Assembly (NCBI GenBank): GCA_937975655.1
Contig: CALJTZ010000154.1
Location: 1 to 5,460 of the forward strand
Direction: 5' to 3'
DNA: 5,460 nt
From: an uncultured Synechococcus sp.
GTDB lineage: Bacteria; Cyanobacteriota; Cyanobacteriia; PCC-6307; Cyanobiaceae
Every line of letters begins with the position of its first letter. The stretch's first letter is position 1. Made by a program: the position numbers and the translations under genes. This document shows, piece by piece, positions 1-5,460 of this stretch. A model generated the notes under the pieces. That model was not told the origin of the DNA. It was given only the letters and a program-made list of their open reading frames with translations, and did not search any database.

Positions 1-213
1 GCAGCGCAGCTTGGCCACCTGTCGGGGGCTCTGGCCAGCGGCCAGCTGCTTGAGAGCCGCGCGGTAATGCCTGGCGACTTCTTGAGGAGCCTGCACCGTG
101 AGGCAGTCCGCATCCGTTGCGGGCACAGGGGCCGGGGTCGCCAGCGGCTGGCGGCAGCCCGCGCTGAGCGCCACAAGCGTGGTGGCCACCAGGATGAGCG
201 GCCTTCGTTTCAT
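1..213 (-). CDS. Third tandem paralogue, putative lipoprotein (5' part only)
   Basis: Seventy-one stop-free codons read leftward from ATG at 213-211 and run off the window edge. The N-terminus (MKRRPLILVATTLVALSAGC) is a lipoprotein-type signal: three basic residues, a hydrophobic core and a SAGC lipobox with Cys20 as the lipidation site. A Pro/Ala-rich tether follows. Residues 37-71 then show a Cys, exactly 33 residues, and a second Cys, with a helix-like AxxxYRxALxxLxxG pattern between them. The same C-x33-C arrangement occurs in both genes upstream, so I infer a third family member although the diagnostic C-terminal blocks lie outside the window. Its ATG overlaps the preceding TGA as ATGA and no Shine-Dalgarno is visible, which suggests translational coupling. 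The -3 lipobox residue is Ser rather than the usual Leu, so lipidation is probable rather than certain. Function unknown. Confidence 0.75.
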   Translation of the reverse strand, partial: MKRRPLILVATTLVALSAGCRQPLATPAPVPATDADCLTVQAPQEVARHYRAALKQLAAGQSPRQVAKLRC

Positions 214-1700
214 GGCTGGCGTTCGCGGCTTGGCCCCAGCAGATGGGCGTAGCCCAGCGCTCCTGAAGGGGATCCCAGCCATCCCATGGGGAGCAGATCT
301 GGGCGTGTGGCGAATAACTGCCGAATCTTTCGGCCAATCTCAGGCTCGATTGACTCGTATTCCAAGAAATAGGTGATGTTATTGATCTTGCCCAGTTGCT
401 TCTTGTCTTTGGCATCGCTGGGGTCAAACCAGCGGGATTGCTTGGAGTTCAAGTTGCGTCTGATCTCTCCATCTCCGAGGATTTCTTTGTTGATCGAGTG
501 TGCAATCGCGGCACTTAATGGTTTCGCCTGCTCTAGGCCCAGGCGTTGGGCATGGGCGATAAAGGGTGTGGTGAGGCTGGCTTTCCAGACCGCTTCTGAA
601 TACTCGCGGCCATTGGCGAAGCGTTGTTGCTCATTCGTGGCGAAGAATGGAAAGTAGTTCCAGTGCACCGTGCGATTGCGTTCTGTCTTCACGCCTTGCT
701 GAAACACGGCGAGGCTGTCGATCGCCTTCTGGCGATAGCTGGTTTGCCCAGTGAGCTGGGCCAGGTTCAGCCAGGTGGAGGACACCATGTGCACGTGATT
801 GGTGGCTTCCAGGCTGTTGGTGATTGGCCGTCGATACCAGTAGAGGGGGCGATCGCTGCCAGGCACGCGCATGCCTGGCACGGGTTTCCAGTCGGCGTCG
901 AAATCATTGATTGCCGCACGGCTGGCGGCAATGTACCGCTGCGCGTCAGCGCCATAGCGGGCTGTGAGGTGTGGGTTTTCCTGCATCAGTCGCGCGAATT
1001 CCGTGGCGGGATACACGATCCGTGCGGCGTGGGTGATGTGGCCCACCAGGAATGGCTTGCCCTTGTGGTTGCTGCGCTTCTCTTCGCTGATGTTGATGGA
1101 GCTCCAGCCGTGGGTGCTGCGTTGGCGCAGAGCATCCTGAAAGCCGGTCACGCTGTCGCGGCGTAACAGGATCTGATCAAAGGCTTGGCGAAAGAGATCG
1201 AGAAAGCGGGTTTCGCCGGTGTTGCGATAGGCCACCACGGCCGTCTCCAGGAGATAGGCCGCAGGCCAGGCCAGGCCGGCATCACGTCGGTCGCCGAGCC
1301 GGATGTCATCGGCGATCACCAGCTGGAGTTGTTGCTGCAGATAGTCGTGCAGCACATTGGGGAGCAGAGCCTCACGCACCACCTGGGCGTAGAGATCGCC
1401 TGAGTTGCGTTGGCCTGCTGCAGGCGGCACCAGGCAGCCCAGATGGGGGATCGAAGCAATCGCCCGGCCTTGCTGGAGAGCCTCGAGTGCGCCCCGGTAG
1501 CTGGCGTAGGCCCTTCCGGGGCTCAGGGCCTGTTGGCAGCTCTGGGGGCTTTCGGCGCGTACCACGCCGCGACTGATCCTCGGAAATAGGGATTCGCGCT
1601 GTTTGGGTAGGTAGGTGTACTCCCCTGTGCAACCTGTCAGGCAGAGGGCCGTGATGCAGGCGGCCAGGTAGCGCTGGCCTGCAGGTCTGGCGGTCCGCAT
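210..1700 (-). CDS. Putative envelope lipoprotein, unrecognised family (second of three tandem paralogues)
   Basis: This 496-residue protein starts at ATG 1700-1698. It opens with a lipoprotein signal: basic n-region, hydrophobic stretch and LTGC lipobox with Cys24, so it is probably membrane-anchored and extracytoplasmic. Cys55 and Cys89 (C-x33-C) are the only other mature cysteines, consistent with one disulphide. The body looks mostly helical. It shares blocks with the gene upstream: YRNTGETRFLDLF (158-170), H224 with RIVYPATEFA (227-236), DFDADWKP (266-273), an N301-x-x-H304 element leading into TWLNLAQLTG, WNYFPFF (347-353), VWKASLTTPF (371-380) and a C-terminal RPDLLPMGWLGS block (466-477). 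I do not recognise the family. Alpha/alpha-toroid glycan lyases or hydrolases carry similar tyrosine- and tryptophan-rich helical repeats, but that is weak inference. The start lies 4 nt after the upstream TGA with only a poor Shine-Dalgarno, as expected for a coupled operon gene. Its C-terminal coding part is clearly lower in GC than the right side of the window. Confidence 0.9.
   Translation of the reverse strand: MRTARPAGQRYLAACITALCLTGCTGEYTYLPKQRESLFPRISRGVVRAESPQSCQQALSPGRAYASYRGALEALQQGRAIASIPHLGCLVPPAAGQRNSGDLYAQVVREALLPNVLHDYLQQQLQLVIADDIRLGDRRDAGLAWPAAYLLETAVVAYRNTGETRFLDLFRQAFDQILLRRDSVTGFQDALRQRSTHGWSSINISEEKRSNHKGKPFLVGHITHAARIVYPATEFARLMQENPHLTARYGADAQRYIAASRAAINDFDADWKPVPGMRVPGSDRPLYWYRRPITNSLEATNHVHMVSSTWLNLAQLTGQTSYRQKAIDSLAVFQQGVKTERNRTVHWNYFPFFATNEQQRFANGREYSEAVWKASLTTPFIAHAQRLGLEQAKPLSAAIAHSINKEILGDGEIRRNLNSKQSRWFDPSDAKDKKQLGKINNITYFLEYESIEPEIGRKIRQLFATRPDLLPMGWLGSPSGALGYAHLLGPSRERQP
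849..856. repeat. HIP1 octamer GCGATCGC
   Basis: An exact copy of the highly iterated palindrome GCGATCGC, which is over-represented in many cyanobacterial genomes. It lies inside the lipoprotein gene. It is the only exact copy I found in the window; near-matches with one mismatch occur near 4036 and 4406. One copy is weak but compatible support for a cyanobacterial origin. Confidence 0.6.
857..880. repeat. Perfect 9-bp inverted repeat inside the lipoprotein gene
   Basis: TGCCAGGCA at 857-865 and TGCCTGGCA at 872-880 are exact reverse complements separated by the 6-base loop CGCGCA, directly after the HIP1 site. On the coding strand it encodes a doubled VPG motif (VPGMRVPG, residues 274-281) that the paralogue lacks. 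It may simply reflect a small internal duplication. Confidence 0.6.
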
Positions 1701-1704
1701 CCGG

Positions 1705-3090
1705 TCAGTCGCCTGGCTGGAGAAAGTAGGCGTAGCCGATCATGCCGGCCGCAGATCCCAGCCAACCACCGGGAAACAGATCGGGCCGGCTGGCCACCAG
1801 GTTTTCCAGGGTGTCCGCCAGTCTGGGCTCCACGGCGCTGTAGGGGAGGATGCCCATCAGAGTTTGCAGCATGCCGATCTTGTCGCGATCCTGATCGGGC
1901 AGCAGGCAGCGCGTGTTGTTGGGGTTGATCGTGGCACGAATGCAGCTGGTGCTCAGGATTGCGCTGTTCCAGGTGGTGGCAATCTGGCTGATCAGCCCCT
2001 GTGGCACTGGGTAGCCCTGTTGATAGGCCTCCAGCAGGAAAGGCACCGTGAGGGTAGCTTTCCAGACGGGTTCACCTTGCTCCTGTTGGATGAAATAGGG
2101 TGAGGCCTTGTCGAGGGTGAAGAAGGGATAGTAGCTCCAGCTCAGGGTGTCTTCGGGCTGATTGCGCACGCCCTGGAGGAAGGTTGTGATCAGAGCTTCA
2201 ACCCGTTGTTTGTACTTTGAATCGCCAGTGAGTTTGGCAAGATTCAGCCAGCTGCGGCCCACCAGATGAATGCGGTTGCTGGCCTCCGGCTCTCCGAGGG
2301 GTGGCCGTAGAAACCAGGAATCTCCAGTTGTTGTGTTGAGTGGCTGCCATTCCGGATCAAATTCATCCAGTACTGCCACGCTGATGGCGGTGTAGTGATC
2401 GGCTTTGCTCCGGAAGCGTTGTGGCGCCGGTGTTTGCTGCACCAGCAGGGCAAACTGCGTGGCCGGATACACAATTCGGCCGTTGTGGGTAACGAGGTTG
2501 ATCCAGCGGTTTCCGTCCACCTTGCTGGATCCCCAGCCCTGGCGTATGGCACCGCGGAAATCATCCCGGCGGCCGAGCACCACATCGCGGCGTTCCAGAA
2601 CCTTGTCGAAGTAGGTCACGAACAGCTCGAGAAAGCGCTGATCCCCCGTGCGTTGATAGGCGAGCAGCGCCGCCTCGCTCAGATACACCCCGCCCCAGGC
2701 CAGGTTCTGGTAGCGCTTCAGGCCCAGTTGCTGATCGTTGCGGATCACCGCGTTGAAGCCGCGGGCCAGGGCATCGCGCAGCACCTCCCGGTTGAATCCC
2801 TGGCGGATCATCAGGCGATAGCCCTGCTGTGGGCTCAGCTCCGCCAGATCGCTGGGCCGTCCGGCGAAGCAGGGGAATTCAGGGATGGTGGCCGGTCGGC
2901 GGCCTTGCTGCAGGCTGCGCAGGGTGGCCGACCAGGCTTGGTCGGCCCGCCCGCCCGCCCGCGCATCGGCGCAGAAACCCGTTCCCAGGGGCTTGCCGAT
3001 GGCGCTGGCCTGGGTTGCCAGCGCTAACAGCAAGGCCATCACGCTGCTCCCCAGCAGCTGCAGTGGTGTTCGCGAGGCGGGCGGGTTCAA
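1705..3090 (-). CDS. Putative exported protein, unrecognised family (first of three tandem paralogues)
   Basis: I start this 461-residue protein at TTG 3090-3088, because that gives a complete signal peptide: Arg7, a hydrophobic core around residues 10-26 and an AxA-type TQASA site near residue 30, with no lipobox. The mature protein would be soluble in the periplasm or secreted. TTG at 3099-3097 is also possible. ATG at 3039-3037 has the better Shine-Dalgarno but leaves almost no signal n-region. The frame stays open to 3534, but that part is antisense to the glycosylase gene and is not credible protein. Cys40 and Cys74 form the family C-x33-C pair; Cys383 and Cys395 are an extra pair absent from the next gene. 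Shared blocks include H202 with RIVYPATQFA (205-214), N272-x-x-H275, WSYYPFF (318-324), VWKATLTVPF (342-351) and RPDLFPGGWLGS (435-446). Family and function are not recognised. It is the first gene of the leftward run. Confidence 0.85.
   Translation of the reverse strand: MNPPASRTPLQLLGSSVMALLLALATQASAIGKPLGTGFCADARAGGRADQAWSATLRSLQQGRRPATIPEFPCFAGRPSDLAELSPQQGYRLMIRQGFNREVLRDALARGFNAVIRNDQQLGLKRYQNLAWGGVYLSEAALLAYQRTGDQRFLELFVTYFDKVLERRDVVLGRRDDFRGAIRQGWGSSKVDGNRWINLVTHNGRIVYPATQFALLVQQTPAPQRFRSKADHYTAISVAVLDEFDPEWQPLNTTTGDSWFLRPPLGEPEASNRIHLVGRSWLNLAKLTGDSKYKQRVEALITTFLQGVRNQPEDTLSWSYYPFFTLDKASPYFIQQEQGEPVWKATLTVPFLLEAYQQGYPVPQGLISQIATTWNSAILSTSCIRATINPNNTRCLLPDQDRDKIGMLQTLMGILPYSAVEPRLADTLENLVASRPDLFPGGWLGSAAGMIGYAYFLQPGD
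2946..2961. repeat. Four tandem CCCG units
   Basis: Four exact CCCG units run from 2946 to 2961. They lie in the 5' coding part of the exported-protein gene and encode an Arg/Ala/Gly run between Cys40 and Cys74. Gain or loss of one 4-bp unit would shift the frame. The present number keeps the same 33-residue cysteine spacing seen in both paralogues, so the gene is in frame here. Confidence 0.6.
3047..3052 (-). promoter_or_regulatory. GGGGAG, possible Shine-Dalgarno for an alternative internal start
   Basis: On the minus strand GGGGAG lies 7 nt before ATG 3039-3037, the same motif and spacing as the divergent glycosylase gene. If used, the exported protein would be 444 residues and would begin MALLLALATQASA, too short and uncharged for a normal signal peptide. 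I therefore prefer the upstream TTG and treat this motif as unresolved; it could be coincidence within the codons for Leu-Gly-Ser. Confidence 0.35.
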
Positions 3091-3183
3091 GCGCTGCAAA
3101 CGTTGTGGACCCCACGCCCATGCTGCACAAAGCCATCCATGGCCTTGCTGGCAAAGTCCGCCGGGTCCGTGGGGAGATGGGCT
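3091..3183. promoter_or_regulatory. Short divergent intergenic region
   Basis: About 93 bases separate the chosen starts of the leftward exported-protein operon and the rightward fusion gene (144 bases if the leftward gene starts at ATG 3039). Promoters for both directions should lie here or inside the 5' ends of the genes. I see no convincing -10/-35 pair on either strand; the best leftward candidate, TTGCCA with a 17-base spacer to TTTGTG, matches the -10 consensus poorly. It holds no RNA gene or long repeat. Confidence 0.4.
3171..3176 (+). promoter_or_regulatory. Ribosome binding site deciding the fusion gene start
   Basis: GGGGAG lies 7 nt upstream of ATG 3184-3186, an ideal Shine-Dalgarno placement. 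It favours this ATG over the in-frame TTG at 3103 and ATG at 3139, whose extra residues do not resemble a MutY N-terminus. Confidence 0.7.
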
Positions 3184-5361
3184 ATGGCCCAGCCTATGCA
3201 GCACAGCAGGTTGCGGCAGCAGCTTCTGCAGTGGTGGGAGCTGCATGGGCGCCGCCGCATCGAGCAGAAGCCTTGGATGTTCACGCCCGATGGCCGCTGG
3301 CCGGGGCTGGCGGAGCCGCTTGAGCCTCTGGCGATCTGGGTGGCCGAGGTGATGCTGCAGCAAACCCAGCTGCAGGTGGTGCTGCCCTATTGGCAGCGCT
3401 GGATGGCGCGATTCCCCAGCCTGGAGGCCCTGGCGGCGGCCGAGGAGCACGACGTGCTGCTGCTCTGGCAGGGCCTCGGCTACTACTCCCGTGCCCGGCG
3501 TTTGCACCAGGGGGCGCGCCAGATGCTGACCCAACCTTGGCCGCAGGATCTGGAAGGCTGGCTGGCGCTGCCCGGCATCGGCCGCAGTACCGCCGGCAGC
3601 ATCCTCTCCTCGGCTTTTGATCTGCCCTTCGCCATCCTCGATGGCAACGTGAAGCGGGTGCTGGCGCGCCTGATCGCGAGCCCCAGGCCGCCGGCGCGGG
3701 AGCTTGCCGGCTTCTGGCGGCTGAGTGAGGCACTACTTGATCCTCAGCGGCCCCGGGCCTTCAACCAGGCCCTGATGGATCTTGGCGCCACGGTTTGCAC
3801 CCCCCGCAATCCCCGCTGCGGCGAATGTCCCTGGCTGGAGCACTGCGCTGCCTACGCTGCCGGCGATCCGGCCCGATACCCCGTGAAGGACGCCAGCAAG
3901 CCCCTGCCCTTTCAGGTGATCGGCGTGGGTGTGGTGCTCAACGGCGCCGGCCAGGTGCTGATCGACCAACGGCTCAACGAGGGGCTGCTGGGGGGGCTCT
4001 GGGAATTCCCCGGCGGTAAGCAGGAACCGGGAGAGGCGATCGAAGCCACCATCGCCCGCGAGCTGATGGAGGAGCTGGCGATCACGGTGGAGGTGGGCGA
4101 GGAGCTGATCAGCCTGGAGCACGCCTACAGCCACAAGCGCCTGCGCTTTGTGGTGCATCTCTGCCAGTGGCAATCGGGCGAACCGGAGCCCCTGGCCTGC
4201 CAGCAGGTGCAGTGGGTGGAGCCGGCTCAGCTGAGCCACTTCCCCTTCCCGGCCGCCAATGCCCGCATCATTGCGGCGCTGCTGGAGCGGCTGGGACTGC
4301 AGGCCCCTCAGGCGCCCCAGGTGATCTGCCTGGGGGAAGCCCTGGTGGACCGGCTTGGCCCCCTGGGGGGCGATCCGGCCACAGCCCCCGCGGAGCTGCT
4401 CGACGATCGCCTCGGGGGAGCGCCCGCCAACGTGGCCTGTGCCCTCGCGCGCTTGGGGACGCCCACGGCCTTTGTGGGTCGTCTGGGTGCAGACGCCATC
4501 GGCGAGGCCTTCGTGGAGCTGCTCACGGCCCGGGGCGTGGACCTCTCCGCCCTGCAGCGCGACGCCGCCCGGCCCAGCCGCATCGTGCTGGTGCACCGGG
4601 ATGCCACGGGCGAGCGCAGCTTCGGTGGTTTTGCCGGCGATCAGGGGCTTGGTTTTGCCGACCAAGCCCTGGATCTGGGGCCGCTGGAGCAGGCCCTGCC
4701 GCCCCTGCTCACGGGCGCCCAGTGGCTGCAGATCGGCAGCATCCCCCTGGCCAGCCCCACCGCGGCGCAGGCTCTGCACCGGGCCGCCGCGCTGGCCCTG
4801 GCCCATGGCGTGGCGGTGGCCCTGGATGTGAACTGGCGCCCCACGTTCTGGGATCTGGCCGCCACAACCGCTTCCGGACCGCCGGTCGCGGCTGTGGCGG
4901 CGATGCGGCCGCTGCTGGACCAGGCCGCCCTGCTGAAGCTGGCGGCTGAGGAGGCCCAGTGGCTGTTCGGGAGCTGCGATCCTGCCGCGATCCGCGCGGG
5001 TCTGCCCCAGCGGCCGGCGGTGGTGATCACCGATGGCGGCCAGCAGCTGGCCTGGTGTTTTGGATCTCACAGCGGTTCGATGCCGGCCTTCGCCGTGGAG
5101 GTGGTGGACAGCACCGGCGCCGGAGATGCCTTCCTGGCGGGTTTGTTGCACCGGCTCTGCGCCGAGCCGGATCTGCTCAGGGCCAATGGCGATGGCGCCA
5201 TCGCCGACCGGCTCACCGCGGCCATCCGCTTCGCCAGCGCTTGCGGTGCCCTGGTGTGCCAGGGAGCGGGGGGCATCGATCCCCAGCCGGCTGCGGAGCA
5301 GGTGGAGGCGTTTGTGCGGTCCACTGCCGCCGCGGATCCCCCGGCGGCAGTGCGCCGTTAA
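3184..5361 (+). CDS. mutY: MutY adenine glycosylase - MutT-like Nudix - PfkB sugar kinase fusion
   Basis: One 725-residue frame carries three modules. Residues about 10-225 are a MutY-type glycosylase that removes adenine opposite 8-oxoguanine. It has catalytic Glu55 in EVMLQQTQ, GLGYYSRARRLH (97-108), helix-hairpin-helix LPGIGRSTAG (129-138), Asp153 and Lys157 in LDGNVKR, and the 4Fe-4S cysteines 205, 212, 215 and 221 (C-x6-C-x2-C-x5-C). Residues about 240-371 are a Nudix domain with a complete catalytic box (278-300, including Glu284 and RELMEEL), a YSH element (315-317) where MutY has its FSH 8-oxoG loop, and Asn359 where E. coli MutT has Asn119. Residues 380 to about 715 are a PfkB ribokinase-family kinase, probably fructokinase-like: GGAPANVACALARLG (411-425), DVNWRPTFW (548-556) and DSTGAGDAF (642-650) with catalytic Asp648. 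Repair and kinase parts are joined by only about eight residues. A stand-alone kinase could start only at GTG 4321, which lacks a Shine-Dalgarno. The sugar substrate is uncertain. Confidence 0.93.
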   Translation: MAQPMQHSRLRQQLLQWWELHGRRRIEQKPWMFTPDGRWPGLAEPLEPLAIWVAEVMLQQTQLQVVLPYWQRWMARFPSLEALAAAEEHDVLLLWQGLGYYSRARRLHQGARQMLTQPWPQDLEGWLALPGIGRSTAGSILSSAFDLPFAILDGNVKRVLARLIASPRPPARELAGFWRLSEALLDPQRPRAFNQALMDLGATVCTPRNPRCGECPWLEHCAAYAAGDPARYPVKDASKPLPFQVIGVGVVLNGAGQVLIDQRLNEGLLGGLWEFPGGKQEPGEAIEATIARELMEELAITVEVGEELISLEHAYSHKRLRFVVHLCQWQSGEPEPLACQQVQWVEPAQLSHFPFPAANARIIAALLERLGLQAPQAPQVICLGEALVDRLGPLGGDPATAPAELLDDRLGGAPANVACALARLGTPTAFVGRLGADAIGEAFVELLTARGVDLSALQRDAARPSRIVLVHRDATGERSFGGFAGDQGLGFADQALDLGPLEQALPPLLTGAQWLQIGSIPLASPTAAQALHRAAALALAHGVAVALDVNWRPTFWDLAATTASGPPVAAVAAMRPLLDQAALLKLAAEEAQWLFGSCDPAAIRAGLPQRPAVVITDGGQQLAWCFGSHSGSMPAFAVEVVDSTGAGDAFLAGLLHRLCAEPDLLRANGDGAIADRLTAAIRFASACGALVCQGAGGIDPQPAAEQVEAFVRSTAAADPPAAVRR
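5322..5352. terminator. 11-bp GC-rich hairpin at the convergent gene ends
   Basis: CACTGCCGCCG (5322-5332) and CGGCGGCAGTG (5342-5352) are perfect reverse complements around a 9-base loop. On the plus strand the hairpin is inside the last kinase codons and ends 6 bases before the stop codon. On the minus strand it starts 5 bases after the stop of the converging gene, where a terminator would be expected. There is no T-tract on either side, so it is not a standard intrinsic terminator; it could act as an mRNA 3'-end stabiliser or a bidirectional pause site. The structure is seen directly; the role is inferred. Confidence 0.4.
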
Positions 5362-5460
5362 GCGCCAGGCTCGATCAGGGCCAGCCGCCCCGCCTGTGGG
5401 TCGGCGGCCTCGGTGAGCCGCAGTTCCACCCGCCAGGCCCCTTCGGGCACAAAGCTCAGG
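5358..5460 (-). CDS. Converging gene of unknown function (3' end only)
   Basis: Thirty-three sense codons plus TAA (5360-5358) read leftward from the right edge. The peptide begins LSFVPEGAWRVELRLTEAAD and ends RLALIEPGA. The alternating hydrophobic pattern around WRVELRL and GRLALIEP looks like beta strands, and GC-rich third positions match a real gene of this genome. I do not recognise the family from this short tail. It converges on the fusion gene: the two TAA stops overlap in TTAA (5358-5361), so there is no intergenic space. The hairpin at 5322-5352 lies just downstream of its stop. The evidence is an open, protein-like frame that ends exactly at the neighbour's stop, so a chance open frame remains possible. 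Confidence 0.6.
   Translation of the reverse strand, partial: LSFVPEGAWRVELRLTEAADPQAGRLALIEPGA

Noticed and set aside
624..1166. Plus-strand open frame of 180 codons
   Set aside because: It lies opposite conserved blocks shared by the two paralogues; no ribosome site or family motif supports it.
2395..3027. Plus-strand open frame of 210 codons
   Set aside because: Mirror of the exported-protein gene, with composition typical of antisense frames and no independent evidence.
3103..3183. TTG 3103 or ATG 3139 as the fusion gene start
   Set aside because: The added residues do not resemble a MutY N-terminus, and ATG 3184 has an ideal GGGGAG at 7-nt spacing.
3091..3183. Possible sigma-70 promoters in the divergent region
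   Set aside because: Only weak partial matches to -35 and -10 boxes were found on either strand, not above what chance gives.
3091..3534. N-terminal extension of the leftward exported protein to ATG 3534
   Set aside because: The extension is antisense to the conserved MutY core, is rich in Gln, Pro, His and Leu without domain character, and would bury the signal peptide in the middle of the protein.
4001..4010. Palindrome GGGAATTCCC
   Set aside because: It encodes the conserved Trp-Glu-Phe-Pro of the Nudix domain, so protein constraint explains it; no repeat partner was seen.
3733..5151. Long minus-strand open frame of 472 codons
   Set aside because: It is opposite the Nudix and kinase coding sequence, whose motifs are unmistakable. 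Its product is Gly/Gln/Arg-rich with no recognisable motif, a usual effect of GC-rich third positions.

Overview
The window looks like a GC-rich chromosomal segment of a picocyanobacterium (Synechococcus/Cyanobium type). This is inferred from the style of the MutY and fructokinase-like domains, the GC-rich codon use on the right and one exact HIP1 octamer (GCGATCGC at 849-856). The sequence alone does not prove the taxon. No RNA gene, CRISPR array, insertion sequence or phage gene is visible.

Left part (1 to about 3090, minus strand): three consecutive genes that I read as tandem paralogues of one unrecognised exported family. In transcription order they are a signal-peptide protein (1705-3090), a lipoprotein (210-1700) after a 4-nt gap, and the 5' end of a second lipoprotein (start at 213, overlapping the previous stop as ATGA) that runs off the left edge. 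The two complete members share many sequence blocks. All three share a Cys-x33-Cys pair just after the export signal. The genes are packed for translational coupling, so they probably form one operon making envelope proteins. Their function is unknown; helical repeats and aromatic/His motifs suggest, weakly, an alpha/alpha-toroid carbohydrate-active fold.

Centre (about 3091-3183): a short divergent intergenic region between that operon and the rightward gene. A clear ribosome binding site fixes the rightward start; no convincing promoter is visible.

Right part (3184-5361, plus strand): one uninterrupted reading frame of 725 codons fusing three modules: a MutY adenine DNA glycosylase core with its iron-sulphur cluster, a MutT-like Nudix domain whose catalytic box is intact, and a complete PfkB-family sugar kinase. 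The first two modules belong to defence against 8-oxoguanine; the kinase has no obvious link to that job.

Right edge (5358-5460, minus strand): the last 33 codons of a converging unrecognised gene. Its TAA and the fusion gene's TAA overlap inside a single TTAA. A perfect 11-bp GC-rich hairpin lies 5 bases from this shared stop, inside the kinase coding end.
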